A stretch of DNA of 64,000 nt from JBCBCP01 sp038530575. GTDB taxonomy: Bacteria; Pseudomonadota; Alphaproteobacteria; Rhodobacterales; Rhodobacteraceae. Below the pieces are notes generated by a model that had not been told where the DNA came from, ran no database searches, and saw nothing but the letters and a program-made list of their open reading frames with translations. The stretch covers positions 1 through 64,000 of the forward strand of contig JBCBCP010000007.1 of NCBI GenBank assembly GCA_038530575.1, written 5' to 3'. This document shows, in pieces, positions 58,316-64,000 of this stretch; the first letter of the stretch is position 1; each line of letters begins with the position of its first letter. A program made the position numbers and the translations under genes.

Positions 58316-59802
58316 TTCTTCTTGCCGAACCCCGAAAGGCCCGGGGGCAGGGCCATGCCGCCGCCACCGAGGCCTGGCAGGCCGCCGGGCATACGGCCCA
58401 TCTGTTTGGCCGCCGCCTCAAGCTGCGCCTGATCGACGCCTTCGGGCATGCCGCCTTTGCCGAACATGCCCTTCATGGCCTGTTTCAGCATGCCGCCTTT
58501 GCCCTTGCCGAGCTTCTTCATCATGTCCGACATCTGGCGGTGCATCTTCAGCAGCTTGTTGAGGTCGGACACCTCCATGCCGGAGCCTGCCGCGATGCGC
58601 TTTTTGCGAGATGCCTGAAGGATCTGCGGGGCGGCGCGTTCCTTTTTGGTCATCGACTGGATCATGGCGATCTGCTGGCGCAGGACCTTGTCATCCATGC
58701 CGGCCTCTTTGATCTGGCCGGCCATTTTGCCCATGCCGGGCATCATGCCCATCATGCCTTCCATGCCGCCCATCTTGATCATCTGCTCAAGCTGCATCTT
58801 GAGGTCGTTCATGTTGAACTGACCCTTGGCCATGCGGCGCATCATCTTTTCGGCCTGCTCGGCCTCGATGGTTTCCTGGGCCTTTTCCACGAGGCTGACG
58901 ATGTCGCCCATGCCGAGGATGCGGCCCGCGATGCGCTCGGGCTCGAAGGTCTCAAGCGCGTCCATCTTTTCGCCGAGGCCGACGAACTTGATCGGTTTGC
59001 CGGTCACCGCGCGCATCGACAGGGCCGCACCGCCGCGCCCGTCGCCGTCCATCCGCGTCAGGACCACGCCCGAGATGCCGATGCGGTCGTCAAAGTTCTG
59101 GGCGGTGTTGACAGCGTCCTGACCTGTCAAGCCGTCGACCACCAGCAGCGTCTCGCGCGGGTTCGCGACGTCGCGCACGGCCTCCACCTGCGCCATAAGC
59201 TCTTCGTCGATCGAGAGGCGCCCCGCCGTGTCGAGCATATAGACATCGTAGCCGCCGAGGCCCGCCTGCGTTTTGGCCCGCTTGGCGATTTGGACGGGGT
59301 TTTCGCTCTTCACGATGGGCAGGGTGTCGACGCCGATCTGGACGCCGAGGATCGCCAGCTGCTCCATCGCGGCAGGGCGGTTCACGTCGAGCGAGGCCAT
59401 CAGGACCCGCTTGCCGTCCTTGTCCTTCAGCCGCTTGGCCAGCTTGGCGGTGGTGGTCGTCTTACCGCCGCCCTGCAGGCCGACCATCAGGATCGGCGCG
59501 GGCGGGTTGTCGACCTTCAGGTCTCCCGGCTCGCCCTCACCGCGCAGGGTCTCCACCAGCGCGTCGTTCACGATCTTCACGACTTGCTGGCCCGGCGTGA
59601 CGGACTTGGTCACCGCCTGGCCGGTCGCGGCCTCCTGCACGCGGGCGATAAAGTCCCGCGCCACGGGCAGCGACACGTCCGCTTCTAGCAGCGCCACACG
59701 TACCTCACGCAGGGCCGTTTTGACGTCATCCTCGCTTAGCGCGCCCTGCTTGGTCAGCCGGTCAAAGACGCCAGACAGGCGTTCGGATAGATTTTCAAAC
59801 AT
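58312..59802 (-). CDS. ffh: Signal recognition particle protein Ffh (SRP54)
   Basis: A 496-residue GTPase that, with SRP RNA, targets membrane proteins to FtsY and the translocon. The N-domain is followed by the G-domain P-loop GLQGGGKTTTTAKLA (about 108-122), DTAGRL and TRMDGDGRGGAAL. The C-terminal M-domain is rich in Met and Gly (GGMEGMMGMMPGMGKM) and includes the RNA-binding helix-turn region RIAAGSGMEVSDLNKLL. It begins the minus-strand operon that includes the GNAT array. Confidence 0.97.
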   Translation of the reverse strand: MFENLSERLSGVFDRLTKQGALSEDDVKTALREVRVALLEADVSLPVARDFIARVQEAATGQAVTKSVTPGQQVVKIVNDALVETLRGEGEPGDLKVDNPPAPILMVGLQGGGKTTTTAKLAKRLKDKDGKRVLMASLDVNRPAAMEQLAILGVQIGVDTLPIVKSENPVQIAKRAKTQAGLGGYDVYMLDTAGRLSIDEELMAQVEAVRDVANPRETLLVVDGLTGQDAVNTAQNFDDRIGISGVVLTRMDGDGRGGAALSMRAVTGKPIKFVGLGEKMDALETFEPERIAGRILGMGDIVSLVEKAQETIEAEQAEKMMRRMAKGQFNMNDLKMQLEQMIKMGGMEGMMGMMPGMGKMAGQIKEAGMDDKVLRQQIAMIQSMTKKERAAPQILQASRKKRIAAGSGMEVSDLNKLLKMHRQMSDMMKKLGKGKGGMLKQAMKGMFGKGGMPEGVDQAQLEAAAKQMGRMPGGLPGLGGGGMALPPGLSGFGKKK

Positions 59803-59867
59803 GCCGGGCCTCCTCTGGCGCGTTGCGGGTGTGCCTCGAACCTAAGAACGAAGCGGTTAAACGGCAA

Positions 59868-59950
59868 ACGCCCCTGCGGGCGTACAACGCTGGCAGGGGG
59901 CGATCCCGTGTGATGACGGGACCGGAAGGCAGGTGCTTCCGGATTGTTTT
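59868..59950. ncRNA. Structured region upstream of ffh: three consecutive hairpins (candidate leader or small RNA)
   Basis: Hairpin A pairs 59869-59877 with 59893-59902 (one bulge) and carries an inner stem GCGT-ACA-ACGC. Hairpin B is TCCCGT-GTGATG-ACGGGA (59904-59921). Hairpin C is CCGGAAG-GCAGGTG-CTTCCGG (59922-59942), followed on the plus strand by ATTGTTTT. On the minus strand this is the ffh 5' leader, 66-148 bases before the ATG. On the plus strand it looks like a short RNA with a terminator. Strand and function are undecided. Confidence 0.5.
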
Positions 59951-60029
59951 GGCGCAATAGCGGCAGTCTCTATGCGAGTCAATTGGCGGCATCGGTTGGG
60001 CAGAATGCGAGACGTGGTATTTGTGTGAA

Positions 60030-60425
60030 ATGAGTGCCGCTGACATCGCCACCTTCCATGCCAAGCAAACAGCCGCAGATCGTGCCATCTGCGATGCTCT
60101 GCGCGACGCCTTGAACGCCGGTCTGCCCGAGGCGACGGCGAAGATATGGCATCGCCATCCGGTCTGGTTCCTCTCTGGGAACCCTGTTGCCGGCTACAGC
60201 AAGCTCAAGGGCTGCATCCGGCTGATGTTCTGGAGCGGTGCCGATTTTGAAGAACCCGGTTTGCGGCCGGGCACGGGGAAGTTCCGGGACGCGTCGATCC
60301 GCTATACCGATGTGGCACAGATTGATGCGAAGGATCTGGCCCGATGGATCCGCAAAAGCCGCGAGATCCAGTGGGACTATAAGAATGTCGCAAAGCGTAA
60401 GGGGCGGCTGGAGCGGCTGTGCTAG
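60030..60425 (+). CDS. DUF1801 domain-containing protein
   Basis: A 131-residue protein of the DUF1801/YdhG-like fold. The IWHRHPVWFLSGNPVAGYSKLKGCIRLMFWSGADFEEPGL segment is the conserved core, and the C-terminus is basic (YKNVAKRKGRLERL). Family members are small cytoplasmic proteins of unclear role. ATG 60030 is preferred over TTG 60021. It stands alone, with convergent orientation towards the TetR gene. Confidence 0.82.
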   Translation: MSAADIATFHAKQTAADRAICDALRDALNAGLPEATAKIWHRHPVWFLSGNPVAGYSKLKGCIRLMFWSGADFEEPGLRPGTGKFRDASIRYTDVAQIDAKDLARWIRKSREIQWDYKNVAKRKGRLERLC

Positions 60426-60468
60426 CTGCGCTTTATTTGCCTGACTGGGGCAGTACGGTTGTAACGGT

Positions 60469-61014
60469 TTAGCGTGTCAGGGCCTTCATCATCAGCGCGT
60501 CGTACTTGGCCGCCAGGTTTTGCTGACTTTCCTTCGGGAGGTCAGGTGACAGAAGGATCATCCCGCTGAAGGCTGCGTACTCGAAAAAGGCGAGGTCGTG
60601 CGCCTCCTCCTGCGGTAGCCCGAACCGGTTGGAATAAAGGCGGGACAGGACGTCCAGCCGCACCTTGTCGGCGGCCGTTACTGTTTCATCAATCGCAGGG
60701 TGGCGGCGGGCGAGTTCGCGGATGCCGAGCTCCAGCCTGTAGTCGATGGTGAGAGCGGCGGCCGTCAATGCCTCTGCCGTGCCGCCTTTTGCATGTTCCG
60801 CGGCAATGTCATCCGTCTGCCGTGCCTTCCACTGCTCCGCCAGCGCAACGAGGAAGGTCGGGTGGTCCTCGAAGTGGTAGTAGAACGAGCCGCGGGTCAG
60901 CCCTGCCGCTGCGCAGATCGCTTCGAGTTTCACCGCCTCGGCGCCGCCCTCCGACAGGCGGCTCAGGCCCAGATGAACCCAATCCTCTGCCCGAAACCTG
61001 TGCTTGCGGCTCAT
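60469..61014 (-). CDS. TetR family transcriptional regulator
   Basis: A 181-residue repressor. The N-terminal helix-turn-helix is AVKLEAICAAAGLTRGSFYYHFEDHPTFLVAL, the TetR signature, and the C-terminal ligand domain is all-helical. ATG 61014 overlaps the stop of the upstream membrane-protein gene by ATGA; the longer open frame to 61188 is rejected. It probably binds the paired palindromes at 61401-61448 and represses its own operon and the divergent CxxC gene. Confidence 0.9.
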   Translation of the reverse strand: MSRKHRFRAEDWVHLGLSRLSEGGAEAVKLEAICAAAGLTRGSFYYHFEDHPTFLVALAEQWKARQTDDIAAEHAKGGTAEALTAAALTIDYRLELGIRELARRHPAIDETVTAADKVRLDVLSRLYSNRFGLPQEEAHDLAFFEYAAFSGMILLSPDLPKESQQNLAAKYDALMMKALTR

Positions 61015-61382
61015 GCCAGCAGTCCGGCAAGGCCTAGCGCAGCGACAGGCACAAAAAGCCAGCCCTGCGGCGTAACAAGGTGATTGCCGCGCCGCGCCAC
61101 GACCAGCCCGATGCCGACAATTGCGAACCCGCCGGACAGGATGAGGCCCGCGATTGCATAGGCCGGATCGACGGAGAAAGCGGCCCACAGAAAAAAGCCC
61201 GCGATGCCGGCAATCGCGACGCTGGTGAAATGCCAGCAGAGGTACTGCGTCTCGCGCACTTCATCCGCCAGATCCTGCGCCGCCAGCAAGGGCGCGGCGA
61301 TATCCCGCCCCCCGGCGATCAGGTGTACGCAACACCAGAACGCCGCCAATGCGCCAGCGGCAGTGAACATCCAAAACGCCAT
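61011..61382 (-). CDS. Four-helix membrane protein co-transcribed with tetR
   Basis: A 123-residue protein with four hydrophobic segments (about 3-22, 50-68, 73-92 and 103-121). It contains HLIAGGRDIAAPLL and QYLCWHFTSVAIAG, a pattern seen in small uncharacterised membrane proteins. It is coupled to tetR and preceded by the two operators. It may be the regulated effector, for example in exclusion of a toxic compound; unproven. Confidence 0.78.
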   Translation of the reverse strand: MAFWMFTAAGALAAFWCCVHLIAGGRDIAAPLLAAQDLADEVRETQYLCWHFTSVAIAGIAGFFLWAAFSVDPAYAIAGLILSGGFAIVGIGLVVARRGNHLVTPQGWLFVPVAALGLAGLLA

Positions 61383-61400
61383 GATGATTCCCCTCTTTCT

Positions 61401-61448
61401 ACATACCTTATTGTATGTTTCCGCGCCCCTGTATACAAAAAGGTATGC
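61401..61448. promoter_or_regulatory. Two TetR-type operators
   Basis: ACATAC-CTTATT-GTATGT (61401-61418) is a perfect dyad. GTATAC-AAAAAG-GTATGC (61431-61448) is the same motif on the opposite strand with one mismatched arm base. Starts are 30 bases apart. They lie in the 85-base gap between the divergent membrane-protein/tetR operon and the CxxC protein gene. Confidence 0.82.
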
Positions 61449-61467
61449 TATTCGGGAGACGATCGTC

Positions 61468-62001
61468 GTGTTTATCAGTCATATAAGCTCAGCCGTGATA
61501 GGGCGCGCCGAAGCGCGGCTTGGTGTGGCGCTGGACTATGTGCGCGAAATTGCGGCCACCGATCTGCGGCTGCTGCTTAGGTACAACAAAATATTCGGTT
61601 TCCTTGATCCGGTGCGCAAAGTGCCGCCAGCCGCCTACCACACCGCGCGTTTGCGTGGGGCCGTCGCAGCCGATTGCGGCACCTGCGTCACTGCAGAGAT
61701 CAACCTCGCGGGATTGGCCGGACTGCCCGAAGCTCTGGTCGATCAGGTCCTGTCCGGCCACTATGATGCGCTGCCCGAAGACCTCGCCGCTGTGGCGCGT
61801 TTGGCAGATAGTGTCGTGGGCCGCCGCGAAGACGATGCGCAGAGCCGCGACGCGGTGCGTGCGCAGTTTGGCGCGGCCGGTCTGATTGAGCTCAGCTTTG
61901 CAATGAACGGCGCAGCGCTGCTGCCCGGGATCAAACGTGCGATGGGCTACGCCACCGCTTGTGATCTGGACGTTGCCCGCCGCGCCGCCAAGGCACTTTG
62001 A
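61468..62001 (+). CDS. AhpD/carboxymuconolactone-decarboxylase-like CxxC protein
   Basis: A 177-residue all-helical protein with C70-G-T-C73 in AAVAADCGTCVTAEINLAG, resembling the redox pair of AhpD-like peroxidase partners, although the downstream proton-relay His of AhpD is not evident. GTG 61468 is chosen after GGGAG; the frame is open from 61204, but that region is the divergent promoter. Regulation by the adjacent TetR is likely. It may act in oxidative or electrophile stress. Confidence 0.72.
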   Translation: MFISHISSAVIGRAEARLGVALDYVREIAATDLRLLLRYNKIFGFLDPVRKVPPAAYHTARLRGAVAADCGTCVTAEINLAGLAGLPEALVDQVLSGHYDALPEDLAAVARLADSVVGRREDDAQSRDAVRAQFGAAGLIELSFAMNGAALLPGIKRAMGYATACDLDVARRAAKAL

Positions 62002-62010
62002 GGCCTGCGA

Positions 62011-62823
62011 CTAAAGTCGCGCGCGTTGGAAATGCATGGCGTCCTTGCCCCACAGGCGCAGGGCGGGGAGCCATTCGTGCTCTTCCATAATATCGAGGAA
62101 GGGCTGGTATTCCGCGCCGCAGAACAGCGCCTGCGGGCAGGCCATGCGGAGGCCGTTGGGTTCGGCGTAGAAGTCGATGGCGCAGCCATAGGCGTGCATC
62201 GACCAGCGGTTGCTGCCGCGCATCTTGCGGTGGTTGTAGGCCCCGGCGTAGCGGTCGATGCCCAGCCGTTCCATCTCTGCCTCGCCATAATGGGCGCGCA
62301 CGGCGATCAGCGCAGCCTCCAGCCCCGGGGCACAATCGCGGTGAACGCGGATCTTGTTGGTGCGCTGGCGCAGGTTCCAGTCGATCCGCAGCTTGAAGGG
62401 CAGCTTGATCGTCACGAGGCGGCTCTGGATCTGGGCCCCGGGCGTGCCGTAGACGGTGCCGACCTCGCTTTGCGTCGGGATGGTGTCCGCGCCGTTGAAG
62501 CCGGGCGCCGGGGTGCGGTCGATCACCTCGGCCTCGCCGGTGCTGGCCTTGAACAGGAACGCGTTCAGCGCCTCGGTCGTGTTCACGCCGATCCAGCCGT
62601 CCACGATCCCTGCGTCGTGGCCCAGTTGGTTCAAGCAGGCTTGCGCAACCGCGGCGCGGCGGCGGGCGTCGGTCGTTGTCGTGTGGTCAAAGGTGTAGGC
62701 GCTGGCGTGGCGCGCCTCAACCGCGCGCATGGCGGTTTCGGACATCGGGCCAAGCGCCCCGTCAATGCCGCCTGAATAATCACCTGTTGCGGCCATGAGC
62801 ATTTGCAAATGCCTTGGGTCCAT
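62011..62823 (-). CDS. M15-family peptidase with N-terminal peptidoglycan-binding-like region
   Basis: A 270-residue protein. Residues about 1-95 look like a peptidoglycan-binding helical domain (MLMAATGDYSGGIDGALGPMSETAMRAVE, and a second IVDGWIGVNTTEALNAF unit). The C-terminal part has the zinc-site pattern SMHAYGCAIDF (His and Asp) and DAMHFQ (His) of M15 L,D/D,D-peptidases. There is no signal peptide, so it would leave the cell only via a holin-like route or act on lysis, as in phage or gene-transfer-agent endolysins. A strong AAGGAGG precedes the ATG. Confidence 0.86.
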   Translation of the reverse strand: MDPRHLQMLMAATGDYSGGIDGALGPMSETAMRAVEARHASAYTFDHTTTTDARRRAAVAQACLNQLGHDAGIVDGWIGVNTTEALNAFLFKASTGEAEVIDRTPAPGFNGADTIPTQSEVGTVYGTPGAQIQSRLVTIKLPFKLRIDWNLRQRTNKIRVHRDCAPGLEAALIAVRAHYGEAEMERLGIDRYAGAYNHRKMRGSNRWSMHAYGCAIDFYAEPNGLRMACPQALFCGAEYQPFLDIMEEHEWLPALRLWGKDAMHFQRARL

Positions 62824-62935
62824 AAGGGCCTCCTTGTGTCAAAAAAGGTTCGATCAATGTGGCCGCGGCCGGAAATGACGTTGGCGCGACGCATGCAGGC
62901 TACACCATAACAGGTGTTCTGTCTTCAACTTCCGG

Positions 62936-63382
62936 TTATGCTTGTGCCAGCCAGATGTTGATCGCCTCAACCGCGCGACGGGGGGCATTGCCGCCCTCAT
63001 GCGCCTCAACCAGCGGTACCGGTGCGCCGTCCACGACCAGAACCGGCCGGGCGGTGTCCTTCAGTTCCTCTAGCGCGGCTTCACGCACACTGAGTAGGGG
63101 AATCGTTTGCGCCTCATAACGCCAGATCGTGCGGCGCTGCAGGGTGACGGTGCCTGCGCGCGCGTCAAAAATGGCCTGATTGCGCTTGATGCAAAGCGCG
63201 AACAGCGCCAGTGGGACGCCCGCGCCGGCGAGGACCGTCCAGAGGCCAGCCGTCTGGCCCGCGGCAATCAAGGCCAGTCCGGCGGAAGCGCAGGCGACAA
63301 TACACACAATCAGCCCGCCGCCGAGCAGCCAGGGGGCGTGGGCGAGGATCAGTTGGCTTGGCAGGTTGCGCACAACGGTCAT
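62936..63382 (-). CDS. Small two-helix membrane protein of unknown function
   Basis: A 148-residue protein with two adjacent hydrophobic segments (about 18-40 and 44-68) and a C-terminal soluble domain (about 75-148) rich in beta-type pattern (GTVTLQRRTIWRYEAQTIPLLSVREAAL). ATG 63382 is preferred; the frame is open to 63496, but that extension reads through the 33-base element and a terminator hairpin. The fold resembles small bacterial PH-like membrane proteins, by layout only. Confidence 0.68.
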   Translation of the reverse strand: MTVVRNLPSQLILAHAPWLLGGGLIVCIVACASAGLALIAAGQTAGLWTVLAGAGVPLALFALCIKRNQAIFDARAGTVTLQRRTIWRYEAQTIPLLSVREAALEELKDTARPVLVVDGAPVPLVEAHEGGNAPRRAVEAINIWLAQA

Positions 63383-63427
63383 TGCACGAGGCTGGCAAGC
63401 GACAGCGCAATTGGCAAGATTTGGGAA

Positions 63428-63460
63428 CCCTCCGGGGGAGGTTTTCGTGGCCAAGTGAAG
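63428..63460. repeat. 33-base intergenic element, copy 3
   Basis: CCCTCCGGGGGAGG followed by TTTTCG and TGGCCAAGTGAAG. It is nearly identical to the copy at 55720-55752 and in the same orientation. It lies between the azoreductase terminator and the small membrane-protein gene, both on the minus strand. Confidence 0.8.
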
Positions 63461-63482
63461 GGGGCGGAGCCGCGCCGCCCCC
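63460..63482 (-). terminator. Hairpin after azoR
   Basis: Perfect stem GGGGGCGG/CCGCCCCC with a 7-base loop, 10 bases past the azoR stop and abutting the 33-base element. On the transcript strand the sequence that follows is not strongly U-rich, so termination strength is uncertain. Confidence 0.65.
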
Positions 63483-63492
63483 GGCTTGTGGG

Positions 63493-64000
63493 TCAAGCGG
63501 CCAGTTGCGCGATGGCGGCTTCTGCCTCTTCGATCGCCTTGTCCTGCTGCGCCATCACGCGGTCTGCGGCGATGATTTCGACATCGGTGATCCCGATAAA
63601 GCCCATGATGTGACGCAAGTAGCCGGAGGTGAAATCGATGTCGGACCCAATGGGTGTTCCGCCGCTGGCGACCACGATGATGGCGCGCTTGCCCGTCAGC
63701 AGACCCACAGGCCCGTTTTCAGTGTAGCGGAACGTGAGGCCCGCGCGGGCGATCAGGTCGATCCACGCTTTGAGCGCGGCGGGGACCCCAAAATTATAGA
63801 CCGGCGCGCCGATCACGATGGTGTCTGCACGCGTCAGCTCGTCCACAAGCGTGTCTGACAGAGCGAGTCGGTCCTTAGCTTCGGCGTCGCGGTCCGCTGC
63901 CGGCGTGAAGTTTGCGCCCAGCCACGCTTCGTCAATCTGGGGCAACGGGTTGGCGAGGTCACGGCGGATCACGTCGCCGCCGATCTTGTCGACGGTCTGC
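63493..64000 (-). CDS. azoR: FMN-dependent NADH-azoreductase, 5' end cut by window
   Basis: Flavodoxin-like quinone/azo reductase. The visible 169 residues have TIVIGAPVYNFGVPAALKAWIDLIARAGLTFRYTENGPVGLLTGKRAIIVVASGG, which is the AzoR signature for FMN and quinone binding. The reading frame continues without stop to base 64000 (beginning TVDKIGGDVIRRDL), so the true start, with the SRR phosphate loop, lies outside. It reduces quinones and azo compounds and probably protects against electrophiles. Confidence 0.93.
   Translation of the reverse strand, partial: QTVDKIGGDVIRRDLANPLPQIDEAWLGANFTPAADRDAEAKDRLALSDTLVDELTRADTIVIGAPVYNFGVPAALKAWIDLIARAGLTFRYTENGPVGLLTGKRAIIVVASGGTPIGSDIDFTSGYLRHIMGFIGITDVEIIAADRVMAQQDKAIEEAEAAIAQLAA

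Noticed and set aside
59868..59950. Signal recognition particle RNA (ffs) next to ffh
   Set aside because: SRP RNA is one long hairpin with an asymmetric GGAAG/AGCAG-type loop. This region is three separate short hairpins without the conserved loop bases.
61204..61467. Upstream extension of the CxxC protein frame
   Set aside because: It overlaps the divergent membrane-protein gene and the two TetR operators; GTG 61468 with its ribosome site is the better start.
63383..63496. N-terminal extension of the small membrane protein upstream of the M15 gene
   Set aside because: It reads through the 33-base element and the azoR terminator hairpin, giving a peptide not expected in a real protein.
1..64000. 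CRISPR arrays, insertion sequences, prophage or integron
   Set aside because: No regularly spaced identical repeats, transposase, integrase or phage structural genes were seen. The M15 peptidase alone is not evidence of a prophage.

Overview
The window looks like a chromosomal segment of a marine Rhodobacterales bacterium (Roseobacter-type alphaproteobacterium). The evidence is high GC, a MipZ division ATPase, divergent hemC/hemE genes, ATGA-coupled operons, a box-type aerobic benzoyl-CoA pathway, a TRAP transporter, and a translation locus ordered ffh - GNATs - chorismate mutase - rpsP - rimM - trmD - rplS - rpmE. The genus cannot be fixed from sequence alone. There are about 65 protein genes, one tRNA (CAT anticodon), no rRNA, no CRISPR array and no recognisable insertion sequence or prophage. 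No gene-free stretch exceeds 300 bases.

Layout. 1-5.5 kb: cell-wall carboxypeptidase, HAD phosphatase, clpS, an RsmC-like methyltransferase, an SDR lacking the catalytic lysine, and hemF. 5.5-9.1 kb: an acetyltransferase, a fatty acid desaturase, the divergent hemC/hemE pair and a tRNA. 9.4-14 kb: a single-domain response regulator, an unknown protein and a large CheB-CheR-PAS fusion. 14-19.6 kb: an MmgE/PrpD protein and an MttB-type methyltransferase, divergent from a dimethylglycine/sarcosine dehydrogenase-like FAD-GcvT fusion. 19.7-33 kb: TRAP transporter, crotonase, feruloyl-CoA-synthase-like ligase, benzoate-CoA ligase, hydrolase, boxC, boxB, a flavodoxin, the BoxR-type regulator and a stand-alone 3HCDH C-terminal domain. 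33-40.7 kb: a coupled catabolic operon of unknown substrate (amidotransferase, creatininase, amidohydrolase, FAD oxidase, TauD dioxygenase, Tat-exported binding protein). 40.7-47.2 kb: a homogentisate operon (hmgA, fahA, metallo-beta-lactamase-fold protein, two small membrane proteins, FAD hydroxylase, DUF2783) with a divergent MarR regulator. 47.2-59.8 kb: mipZ, then the translation locus. 60-64 kb: DUF1801, a TetR module with paired operators, a CxxC AhpD-like protein, an M15 peptidase and an azoreductase cut by the window edge.

How the parts work together. Aromatic compounds are taken up and CoA-activated, and benzoyl-CoA is epoxidised by BoxB and cleaved by BoxC. TGCA-spaced palindromes before bclA and boxC fit control by the BoxR-type regulator encoded downstream. 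Tyrosine or phenylacetate-type carbon enters through homogentisate. The three hem genes carry TGT-N12-ACA sites, the PpsR/CrtJ consensus, hinting at a phototrophic or formerly phototrophic lineage.

Most notable oddities: (1) the ribosomal/SRP locus holds a coupled tandem array of five related GNAT acetyltransferases and, further on, three coupled sulfotransferase-like paralogs; (2) the box cluster carries a flavodoxin where the BoxA reductase is usually found; (3) intergenic regions carry twin hairpins that are diverged copies of one another, and a recurrent 33-base element; (4) a structured region lies upstream of ffh; (5) the amidohydrolase/creatininase operon may encode an undescribed catabolic route.
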